64,000 nt of DNA from Fidelibacterota bacterium (GTDB taxonomy: Bacteria; Pseudomonadota; Alphaproteobacteria; Rhodospirillales; Rhodospirillaceae). Below, one piece after another: positions 51,989 through 60,017 of the stretch (its first letter is position 1; every line of letters begins with the position of its first letter). The notes below the pieces were generated by a model. The model was not told where the DNA came from. It was given only the letters and a program-made list of their open reading frames with translations, and ran no database searches. The stretch covers positions 1 through 64,000 of the forward strand of contig CANJBL010000002.1 in assembly GCA_947472795.1 (NCBI GenBank). Direction: 5' to 3'. The position numbers and the translations under genes were made by a program.

Positions 51989-54898
51989 TTAGAATTTGGC
52001 GCGAAGGCCTACACGCCATACCCGTCCAAATGCATCGTATATTGTATCGCGGAACGGCGCTTCGTAGCCCGAACCGTTGCCAGAGGAACGCGTTACCAAC
52101 GGCGGCGCTTTTCCCAAGACGTTGTCGATCGCAGCGTAGAGTTGGAAGTTGTCGTACATCTTCACCGAGGCGCGCGCATCGAGATAAGCGATGGCCGGCA
52201 CGGTGTTATTGTCTACGTCCCTGCCGCTAACCCAAGCATTGTTTAGCTTAGCAGCGCCGATGACGCGACCCTGGGCTGTCAGATCCCAATTGTCTTGGGC
52301 GTAGGTAACAGTGAGCGTCGACTTCAGTTTTGGCACGCTGGTACGCGTGCCCTGACCGATGGCGCCTGCAGCGTCATAGGTCAGGCCGAAGGCGGTTTGA
52401 ACGTCTTCGATCATGTAATTGATGACGTCGTGGAAGTTCAATGCACCGTCCAGGAACGGCGTACGGTAGTCCAACTGCCCGTCGATACCGGAGGTTTGCT
52501 GCAGAGCGGCGTTCACCGGCTGGGAAATGATCGCCGACAGCGAGCCATTAGGACCGGCGAAGACGAGGTTGTCGCAGAACACCTGCACCCCGGCAGCGCA
52601 CTGGGCCAATGTGACTGTGCTGCTGGCCGACGCGATCACGCCCGTGATCTTGATGCGGTACCAGTCAGCCGAGATATTAAAGCCCGGGATCCACTCTTCC
52701 GGCGCGAGAACGACCCCGGCGGTCAGGGTATTCGCGGTTTCAGGCTTCAAACCTCTATTGCCCTGGGTGATGCCCAAGATGGACACACCTTGACCTGTTT
52801 TCGGGTCAATAGCGGAACCCGTGATGGGCGCACCGGTATTGAACACTTCAAACAACCATGGTGCGCGAATGTCGTGCGAGTAGGTTCCACGCAGACGGAT
52901 GTCGTCGTTCACTTCGCTCGTAAAACCGACCTTGTAGGTTTCGACGCCACCACTGACCGAGTAATCGGTATAACGGCCAGCCAACTGCATATCCAAAGAC
53001 TTAACGCCGGTGTCTTTCAACAGCGGCGTGATGAATTCCACGAAGGCTTCCTTGTCACTGTAAACACCCGAGAAATTCTTCGGGTTACCCGCGTAGAAGG
53101 TCGTGGCCTGACTGGGTGCTGTGACTTTTGCGTAACCTGATTCACGGCGATACTCGATACCGAAAGCCGTCGAGACATTCCCGGCCTCGAGACCGAACGG
53201 CAAAGCACCCGTTGCCGAAACGGCGGCCACGTCCTGTCTCAGGATCTGGTGCGATTGGTTGCCCCCAGCGCGCGCCACGCCGTTGATATAAGAGGCCGCC
53301 TGAGAAGTATCCTTGCCGGTCCCAAACACGTCCAGCGGGATACACCCATTGGTCGGCGCGCCCAGCGTCGAGCGACAAACGATGCTGCCGATGGGCAGAC
53401 CGGAATTGCCGACGTTAGCAGTAGTCACGCGAACAGCGTCGATCGCTGCAGCCACGCGGGTGTTTGTCTGGTTGTTAACACCGTTATAGAACGCGCGCAC
53501 TTCACCGTGCTGAAAGTAGGAATTCCAGGTCCATTTGTTATCAAACCAGTTCATCTTGCCGTCGAAGCTGAGGACGCCACGGTATAAACCGCGATCAACC
53601 TTCTGCACGCCGACGCCGAGAGAATTCGCTTCACCCTTGATGCTGCCGCCACCGTTGATCAGGTCCTGCGTAAGTGATGTGCCGAAGGGGGCTGTCGTGA
53701 CACCAGCTGCCAACATTTGAGCAGCAACCGAAGCTGGAAGGAACGGATTCTCGATGCTGATGGTTTGCGAGCCGTAATAAATGGCTGAATAGGTGTTCAC
53801 CAACGAACCGTAGTGACCTTGGTTCAATTGCAATGAAGCCGTGATGTCGTCGGTGATGTCGTAACTGGCATAACCGAAGAGTGTGTAGTTGTCCTGCGGG
53901 AAGGAGAGCACGCCCAGGTCAGACTGACTTTGGCCATAGTTCGGCGTGCCGCCGTTTGTGTAGTAACCGCCCGAAACGTTGCCATAGTCAAAGCGCATGG
54001 GCGTGGCATTGGGGCCGACGAAGTAAATGCCCTTGAGCGGACCGCCGCTGATGATGCCGCCCGGCGTCGCTTGCGCAAGGCCGACATTCACGGCGTGGAT
54101 CAAGATCGGCACGGACGTGGACTGGCCCGCCCCTGTTCCGTAGGCCGGGTTGTTCACGAGGCGCTGATTCTGGAAGCCGTCAATCTTGTTCGAGAAGAAG
54201 GTGTCCGGGCTCTTGCCGTAGACGCCGCTGACTACGACGTGGCCGCGATCGTTCGCGAAACCCTGACCATAGGTGACTTCACCCTTATACTGGGCATGCT
54301 CGGCCTTGAAGTTATTGCCGGCCTCCACGTTGATGCGCAACCCTTCCAACTTCGTATTCAGGATGAGGTTGACGACACCGGCGACGGCGTCGGAACCCCA
54401 GGATGCCGAGGCACCACCGGTCACAACGTCGATGCGTTCGACCAGGCTCGAGGGGATCGTGCTCAAGTCGGTGCCGCCCAAGGCGAGGTTGGAACTGACG
54501 ACGCGCTGGCCGTTGAAGAGCACGAGGGTACGCAACTGGCCCAGGTTTCTGAGCGAAACGAGGTTCAAGCCGGCGGAACCGTCGCTGACCAAGCTGGCGC
54601 GGGCGCTGTTGTTCGGCGAAGACGAAGCGCCGAAGGCCGGCAGGTTGCGCAGCACGTCACCAATGTCGGGACGGGCATCGCGTTCGAGCGAGCCAAGATC
54701 CACGACCGTTACAGGTGTCGGGGCCTCGTAGCCCTGCAGCTGAATACGCGAACCGGTCACGGTCACGCTTTCAATGGCGCCTTCTGTGGCAGCGGTATTC
54801 TGTGCATAGCTAGGCACTCCTGCGAAGCAGGACGCCGCCAGAACAAGCGCTGTTCCCGTCAAAAGCTGTGACTTGCTCATCCTCAAATTCTTTTGCAT
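51989..54898 (-). CDS. TonB-dependent receptor
   Basis: The 969-aa outer-membrane receptor starts at ATG 54898 behind GGGAGG. It has a signal peptide ending about VPSYAQ, a TonB-box-like ESVTVTGSR just after it, then the plug domain (about 60-190: APTPVTVVDLGSLERDARPD, LRNLGQLRTLVLFNGQRVV, DVVTGGASASWGSDAVAGVV). A 22-strand barrel follows, with RGTYSHDIRAPWLFEVFN near the end and a final Phe (RVGLRAKF). The barrel is rich in Gly/Asn/Tyr loops. Substrate cannot be read off. No FecR/sigma regulator or sugar-degrading enzymes are adjacent; the secreted DUF1592/DUF1552 module lies across the intergenic region. Confidence 0.92.
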   Translation of the reverse strand: MQKNLRMSKSQLLTGTALVLAASCFAGVPSYAQNTAATEGAIESVTVTGSRIQLQGYEAPTPVTVVDLGSLERDARPDIGDVLRNLPAFGASSSPNNSARASLVSDGSAGLNLVSLRNLGQLRTLVLFNGQRVVSSNLALGGTDLSTIPSSLVERIDVVTGGASASWGSDAVAGVVNLILNTKLEGLRINVEAGNNFKAEHAQYKGEVTYGQGFANDRGHVVVSGVYGKSPDTFFSNKIDGFQNQRLVNNPAYGTGAGQSTSVPILIHAVNVGLAQATPGGIISGGPLKGIYFVGPNATPMRFDYGNVSGGYYTNGGTPNYGQSQSDLGVLSFPQDNYTLFGYASYDITDDITASLQLNQGHYGSLVNTYSAIYYGSQTISIENPFLPASVAAQMLAAGVTTAPFGTSLTQDLINGGGSIKGEANSLGVGVQKVDRGLYRGVLSFDGKMNWFDNKWTWNSYFQHGEVRAFYNGVNNQTNTRVAAAIDAVRVTTANVGNSGLPIGSIVCRSTLGAPTNGCIPLDVFGTGKDTSQAASYINGVARAGGNQSHQILRQDVAAVSATGALPFGLEAGNVSTAFGIEYRRESGYAKVTAPSQATTFYAGNPKNFSGVYSDKEAFVEFITPLLKDTGVKSLDMQLAGRYTDYSVSGGVETYKVGFTSEVNDDIRLRGTYSHDIRAPWLFEVFNTGAPITGSAIDPKTGQGVSILGITQGNRGLKPETANTLTAGVVLAPEEWIPGFNISADWYRIKITGVIASASSTVTLAQCAAGVQVFCDNLVFAGPNGSLSAIISQPVNAALQQTSGIDGQLDYRTPFLDGALNFHDVINYMIEDVQTAFGLTYDAAGAIGQGTRTSVPKLKSTLTVTYAQDNWDLTAQGRVIGAAKLNNAWVSGRDVDNNTVPAIAYLDARASVKMYDNFQLYAAIDNVLGKAPPLVTRSSGNGSGYEAPFRDTIYDAFGRVWRVGLRAKF

Positions 54899-55763
54899 CA
54901 CCCGAACCTCCCTTTGTTTAAAACAGAGCATAACTTACTCGCCGTCAAACGCCGGCGAGCCGTTCCTCCTTCGAAATCTCTTGATTAGCAATCAATGCCC
55001 ACATGCCTTCGAGACTGACGTGCATGTTGGGTGTGAGAGCCCAAAGGAGAGTAAATTGAACACGAATATTCGCGACATAGCTGCTCCCCCCCGGAACACC
55101 ATCGCCACCAACTACAGCAATGCAGCAGCGCCTGCATGCCTAGCGGAAGCAGCTAGACGATGCTCCCATCTGAACTGCGATGTGCAATTCAGGCTCGCAA
55201 AATGTAACGAGTGTCAGTTGCCATAAACAAGCGTGAATACCGGCGCAAGAACATCTGTCTCGGGGTTGTGACTTTTTTGGTGCAGTTTTCTATACACGCG
55301 ATGAAAATGGCGCGAGACGAACCTGCCTTCACGCGGCGCTAACGGGCTGCATATCCTCAATAGAATCAGGCATTCGCATTGCCTCGTTGCGCGGCGCGCA
55401 GCGCAATATAACCTCCTACCAATCGAATATGCCAATATAATTCATATCAATCGAATATGCCAATATAAAGGAAGTCACAGTTCATGATTTTGAAGAACAG
55501 CCTCATAACCTTGAGGAACATATCTAACGATAGGTAGAGTGCCGTTACCTCTCAGGACGGCTATGGCCTGCGGGCACCTTTACATTCGGGGGTAAATACA
55601 CATTAATTCAGCAATGTCAGTCGTCCCTATCTGCAGAGCTACGCAAGATAAGAAATAGTGGAGCTGTATTGCCCTGGCTGAGCTACCCACTGCCAGGTAG
55701 TTAGTGCCGAGCTATCTCGCTTAGACCAACGTGACCACCGCAGACGTCATTTCGGAGATTGCT
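54899..55763. other. Long intergenic region between the TonB receptor and the secreted module
   Basis: This 865-bp region separates two divergent transcription units. Short open frames across it do not look like genes. It is unusually AT-rich around 55400-55500, where a 21-bp direct repeat occurs. Just after the repeat a 17-codon frame (55484-55537, MILKNSLITLRNISNDR) has a good Shine-Dalgarno (AAAGGAAG) but no recognised relative. No clear -35/-10 pair was assigned. Confidence 0.6.
55420..55468 (+). repeat. Two 21-bp direct repeats with 7-bp spacer
   Basis: CAATCGAATATGCCAATATAA occurs at 55420-55440 and again, identically, at 55448-55468, so the period is 28 bp. The unit is far more AT-rich than its surroundings. 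It lies about 300 bp upstream of the secreted-module genes and 520 bp upstream of the receptor gene. Two full copies in phase at near three helical turns suggest an operator, but it could be a slippage duplication. Confidence 0.9.
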
Positions 55764-56885
55764 ATGACCGGTAAAATCTTTGGTTTCATCGTTGCTCCCG
55801 CGCTCCTGACGTTATGTCTGCCTTCGCCTCAGGCCTTGGCCGAGACACGTGGTTATGTGATCAGCTGGTTTGCCACTGCGACGTATATCGAGAATTTGAA
55901 AGAAGCATGCCCGGATGGTCGCAACGGCACCATCGTCGATATGCATATCCGCGACATTCAGTCCTTGGGTTACACCAAGGAACAGGCGACAGCTTTCATG
56001 AACTCCACCAAGGATCCGGAGAACAAGCCGCGCGAACTCGCCGACAAATATCGCAACAGCGCGGTCGTTAACGGCAAGAATGTTAGCATCTATAGCTACC
56101 CAGACGCTGCACAAGACCCCAACATGGAAACGGTGTCGGGCAAATACGCTTATGGCTTTGACCTTGGCGGGAAGAACGAAACCAGCAAGTTCGCGGATCC
56201 GGAAACCTCGGCCAAAATCGACAACCAACTTTGGCGCGCCGTGGGATGCGAACACTCGTATTTGGTTCGTCCGCCGCTCATGCCCTATCCGGAAGAAGTG
56301 GCATGGAACATCTTTATCGATTCAGCGCCGGCTTGGTCTTTGCAGATCACCGGTGAAGATCTCAGCAAGGATGGTCCCGTTACCGTCACCCTCGATCGCA
56401 CCACGCAGCATCTTGAGCGTGATGCGGCCGCCTATGTGCTGGCGGGAACCACGTACATCGTGGAAGCATCACAACGGTCGCACAATGTGCTCAAGGGAGA
56501 GATCAAGAACGGCATGCTGACCATCACGCCGCAGAACGTCTATCTAGAAGGCGAGATGCCGCATTATGCCGAGATCGACTTGATCAATGCGCACATGCGC
56601 CTGAAGCTGGAACCGGATGGAAAGCTCGTCGGCTATTGGGGTGGTTACCTTGACTGGCAACGCTACGCTTATATGATCATGACCCGCCCGGGAAACGACG
56701 CCGACCATATCGGCATCTATTGGGCCCTGAAGAAAATGGCAGATGCAGATCCGGATCCAGTGAAGGGCCAGAACCGCCGAATTTCGGGGACCTTCCGGGT
56801 CGAGGCCGTGCCGGCATTTCTCACCGACACCAAGGGTAGGATCATCGCAACCCCCATGGGGTCGGCGGAATTGGCGGCGAATTAA
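55764..56885 (+). CDS. Exported protein of unknown function, first gene of the DUF1592 module
   Basis: The 373-aa protein has a signal peptide (FGFIVAPALLTLCLPSPQALA, cleavage before ETRGY). The mature part has TYIENLKEACPDGRNGTIVDM, YTKEQATAFMNSTKDPENKP, ISGTFRVEAVPAF and a long all-beta-looking middle with WGGYLDWQRYAYMIMTRPG. Two Cys (EACPDG, VGCEHS) could form a disulfide. I do not recognise a domain. It is followed after 54 bp by the DUF1592-type gene, so the two are probably co-transcribed. ATG 55764 follows GGAG; periplasmic location inferred. Confidence 0.8.
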   Translation: MTGKIFGFIVAPALLTLCLPSPQALAETRGYVISWFATATYIENLKEACPDGRNGTIVDMHIRDIQSLGYTKEQATAFMNSTKDPENKPRELADKYRNSAVVNGKNVSIYSYPDAAQDPNMETVSGKYAYGFDLGGKNETSKFADPETSAKIDNQLWRAVGCEHSYLVRPPLMPYPEEVAWNIFIDSAPAWSLQITGEDLSKDGPVTVTLDRTTQHLERDAAAYVLAGTTYIVEASQRSHNVLKGEIKNGMLTITPQNVYLEGEMPHYAEIDLINAHMRLKLEPDGKLVGYWGGYLDWQRYAYMIMTRPGNDADHIGIYWALKKMADADPDPVKGQNRRISGTFRVEAVPAFLTDTKGRIIATPMGSAELAAN

Positions 56886-56939
56886 GCATTACGGTCCGCA
56901 GGTAATTTGACAGTGAATTTTAAAATCAGAGGTAAAATG

Positions 56940-58583
56940 ATGCGTGTGCGTATGCGGAAAGTTGCTCGGCGCTTTTTGCTGGCACACGCCGGCCTTTTAC
57001 TCTCGGCATCAGTCTCCTTCGCGGCCGATGCTTCCCATCCCACATCGCTGCGCCTCAACCCCAGCCAATATCATCAAATCATCGCCGACACCTTTGGCAC
57101 TTCGATTACCGTTAACGGGCGTTTTGAGCCCGAGCTGCGCGAAGAAGGAATGGAAGCCATCGGCGCGGCGCGCGCTAGCTTTTCGCCGGCGGGCATCGAA
57201 CGCTATGACGATCTCGCACGCGGCATTGCCGAACAAGTTGTCGACGAAGCGCACCGCGGTATCCTCGTCCAGTGCAAGCCGCAAGCAGCGACAAGCCGGG
57301 ATGACGCCTGCGCGCGCACGTTCATTGGTCGCACGGCGCCGCAGCTTTATCGCCGCCCCCTGAAGAATGGTGAACTCGAAACACTCGTGAAGGTGGCGGG
57401 TGATTCCGCCGACACACTGCATGATTTCTACGCGGGCCTGTCGACCAGCCTGGTGAACATGCTGATCTCGCCGGACTTCCTCTTCAAATACAGGAAGGTC
57501 GAGGCCGATCCGGCTCATCCCAGCCATCTGCGCCTGGATGGCTATTCAAAGGCCACCGCGCTGAGCTTCTTTCTGTGGAACTCCGGGCCCGACGAGCTTC
57601 TGCTGAAAGCTGCTCAAGACGGTGAACTGCACACGAAGACCGGCTTGCAGCGTCAGGTTGACCGCATGGTGTCTTCGCCCAGTCTTGAAGTCGGCGTGCG
57701 CGCCTTCTTCGCCGACATGCTGGGCTTCAGCGACTTTGAAATCGTGTCGAAAGATCCGGCGTTTTTCCCACGCTTCACCAACCGCGTGAAGGATGATGCC
57801 AAGGAACAGACTCTGCTGACCATCGTCGACCACTTGATCGCGCGGCAGGGTGACTACCGCGATCTGTTCACCACGCCGAACACCTTCATGACCCGCTCGC
57901 TGGCCACTTTGTACGGCGTAGCGCTGGCGGACAAAAGCGACAACGGCCAGCCGATGCATTGGCAACCCTATGCCTTTAAGGACGGCGATCCGCGCGCGGG
58001 CCTACTGTCGCAGATCAGCTTCGTCGCGCTGCACTCTCCGGCGGGCCGAACCTCGCCGACCGGCCGCGGCAAGGCTTTGCGTGAATTCATCCTGTGCCAG
58101 ACTGTTCCGGCGCCTCCGGGCAATGTGGATTTCAAGTTTGTGCAGGATACCTCCAACCCGGTTTACAAGACGGCGCGCGACCGTTTGACGGCGCACCGTT
58201 CGGAAGCCATGTGCGCCGGATGCCACAAGATCACCGACCCGATTGGTCTTGCGCTCGAGAAATTCGATTCCGCCGGTGCTTACCGCACGAAGGAAAATGG
58301 GGTCGACATTGATACAACCGGCGAGCTGAGCGGCAAGCAGTTCGATGGACCGGCGGGCCTTGCGCGCGTCATACGCGATGAGCCAGCGGTCACAAGTTGT
58401 GTCGCGCGGCGCGCGTTTGCGTTCGGCACAGGACACTTTCCGCCGAAGGGTGATGAGTGGAGCGGCATTGAACGCAAATTCGCAGATAGCAAATACAAGT
58501 TCCCTGAACTCCTGAGGCAGATCGCGATGAGTGATTTGCTGTTCGATGTGTCGCAGGAAGAAGCGACCGCGAAGGCTCAGTAG
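56940..58583 (+). CDS. Exported DUF1587-DUF1595-DUF1592-DUF1588-DUF1585 protein with haem motif
   Basis: The 547-aa protein has a signal peptide (LLAHAGLLLSASVSFAA). In order: DUF1587-like LRLNPSQYHQIIADTFG; DUF1595-like ARTFIGRTAPQLYRRPLKNG; DUF1592-like YSKATALSFFLWNSGPDELL; DUF1588-like RAGLLSQISFVALHSPAGRT with SPTGRGKALREFILC; and DUF1585-like SCVARRAFAFGTGHFPPKGD. The sequence MCAGCHKITDPIGLALEKFD carries C425-x-x-C428-H429, a c-type haem site. This set is typical of planctomycete cytochrome-domain proteins and occurs in some proteobacteria. An exported redox role is inferred. It is much shorter than planctomycete versions because no PA14 or PSCyt1 domains precede it. Confidence 0.88.
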   Translation: MRVRMRKVARRFLLAHAGLLLSASVSFAADASHPTSLRLNPSQYHQIIADTFGTSITVNGRFEPELREEGMEAIGAARASFSPAGIERYDDLARGIAEQVVDEAHRGILVQCKPQAATSRDDACARTFIGRTAPQLYRRPLKNGELETLVKVAGDSADTLHDFYAGLSTSLVNMLISPDFLFKYRKVEADPAHPSHLRLDGYSKATALSFFLWNSGPDELLLKAAQDGELHTKTGLQRQVDRMVSSPSLEVGVRAFFADMLGFSDFEIVSKDPAFFPRFTNRVKDDAKEQTLLTIVDHLIARQGDYRDLFTTPNTFMTRSLATLYGVALADKSDNGQPMHWQPYAFKDGDPRAGLLSQISFVALHSPAGRTSPTGRGKALREFILCQTVPAPPGNVDFKFVQDTSNPVYKTARDRLTAHRSEAMCAGCHKITDPIGLALEKFDSAGAYRTKENGVDIDTTGELSGKQFDGPAGLARVIRDEPAVTSCVARRAFAFGTGHFPPKGDEWSGIERKFADSKYKFPELLRQIAMSDLLFDVSQEEATAKAQ

Positions 58584-58633
58584 AAAGCCGTTTTCAAACA
58601 CAGACTCAAACGACGGAAATGAACGAGGTCTCC

Positions 58634-59980
58634 ATGAGCAAGTTAAACGGAACGAGCCGCAGACAAGTCCTGCGCGGGACGCTCGCGGGCGCCGCCGTAT
58701 CGGTCGGATTGCCCATTCTCGACTGTATGCTGAATTCCAACGGCGACGCCTTCGCAGACACCGGCGCGCCTATTCCCGTGCGCTTCGGAACGTGGTTCTG
58801 GGGCCTGGGCTTCGGCGAGGGCCAATGGACCCCGAAGGAAGCCGGCGCAAATTATACGCTGCCGGGCGTCCTTGAGCCGCTCACACCCTTGAAGAAGAAG
58901 TTCAACTTCTTCACCGGCGCGGAAGTGTTCCTTGAAGGCAAGGCCAATGAAACGCACTTCACGGGCGCGCAAGGCCTTATGACCGGCCGGGTCGGCACCG
59001 CGCGTGAATACTCGGGCAGCCTCGATACCTTAATTTCTGAAGTCATCGGCACACGCACGCGCTTCCGTTCGATTGAAGTGACTTGCAACGGCGACCCCAA
59101 GTCGGGCTGGAGCGCGCCGAAGGACAGCGAACGCCAACTCGCGGAAGTCTCTCCCTTGGCGCTCTACACCCGCGTCTTTGGACCGGAATTCAAGGATCCG
59201 AACGCGGCCGAGTTCACTCCGGACCCGGCTGTCATGGTTCGGCGCAGCGCCCTGTCGGCAGTGACCGACCGCCGCACGAGCCTGATGACGGAAGTGGGCG
59301 CCGAGGACAAGGCGAAGCTCGATGCGTACTTCACGTCGGTGCGTGCGCTCGAGCAGAAATTGGATGCTCAGCTGCGTAAGCCTGATCCACTTCTGGCTTG
59401 CTCACGCCCGAACGAGCCGAAGAAAGACGAAAAGCAGGCCCTCACGATTGTGGGCGACGCCATGGAGCGACATGACCTGTTCACCGGCGTGTTGGTGCAC
59501 GCGCTGGCCTGCGGCCAGACCAATGTCATCAACCTCTGTATCACGGATGGGATGTCCGGCTTGCGTCAGGAAGGCGAGACAGACAGCCACCATACCCTCA
59601 CGCACGAAGAGTCGATCGACCCGGCGCTCGGGTATCAGAAGCGCTGTGCGGCTTTCCAGAACGCATACATGAACGGCTTGCTGCGATTTGCCTCCGCCCT
59701 CGATGCTGTCAAGGAAGGCGATAAGACACTGCTCGACCGCATGCTGGTGTTTGCGTTCACCGATCACGGCGCGCCGCGCCTGCATTCGGTGCGTAACATG
59801 CCGATCATCACGTTCGGCAGCGCCAACGGGAAGATGAAGACGGGCCTGCATGTGCCGCGACCCAGCGACGCCGTGACGCGCGTCGGCCTGACGGTACAAC
59901 AAATCATGGGCGTTCCGACCAGCAGTTGGGGGGTGGGTGCAAACCGCGTGACCAGCCCCATCTCTGAAGTCATTGCCTAA
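58634..59980 (+). CDS. Tat-exported DUF1552 protein
   Basis: The 448-aa protein starts with a twin-arginine signal (R9-R10 in SRRQVLRGTLAGAAVSVGLP), so it is exported folded. The DUF1552 body has RFGTWFWGLGFGEGQWTP, NFFTGAEVFLEGK, THFTGAQGLMTG, and a C-terminal LLDRMLVFAFTDHGAPRLH and NMPIITFGSANGKMKTG that resembles the alkaline-phosphatase-like DUF1501 ending. The fold may bind metals; the conserved GETDSHHTLTHEE gives several His. DUF1552 and DUF1592 genes are typically adjacent; the reaction is unknown. ATG 58634 follows GAGG by 5 nt. Confidence 0.9.
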   Translation: MSKLNGTSRRQVLRGTLAGAAVSVGLPILDCMLNSNGDAFADTGAPIPVRFGTWFWGLGFGEGQWTPKEAGANYTLPGVLEPLTPLKKKFNFFTGAEVFLEGKANETHFTGAQGLMTGRVGTAREYSGSLDTLISEVIGTRTRFRSIEVTCNGDPKSGWSAPKDSERQLAEVSPLALYTRVFGPEFKDPNAAEFTPDPAVMVRRSALSAVTDRRTSLMTEVGAEDKAKLDAYFTSVRALEQKLDAQLRKPDPLLACSRPNEPKKDEKQALTIVGDAMERHDLFTGVLVHALACGQTNVINLCITDGMSGLRQEGETDSHHTLTHEESIDPALGYQKRCAAFQNAYMNGLLRFASALDAVKEGDKTLLDRMLVFAFTDHGAPRLHSVRNMPIITFGSANGKMKTGLHVPRPSDAVTRVGLTVQQIMGVPTSSWGVGANRVTSPISEVIA

Positions 59981-60017
59981 CGCAAAGCATCGGATCGTGA
60001 GGAACAGGGAAAGCGCC

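Noticed and set aside
52295-53140. Long plus-strand frame inside the TonB receptor
   Set aside because: Shadow of the receptor gene, which carries the plug and barrel motifs.
54873-55226. 117-aa frame in the TonB-receptor leader
   Set aside because: No recognisable sequence, overlaps the receptor start, no Shine-Dalgarno; treated as intergenic.
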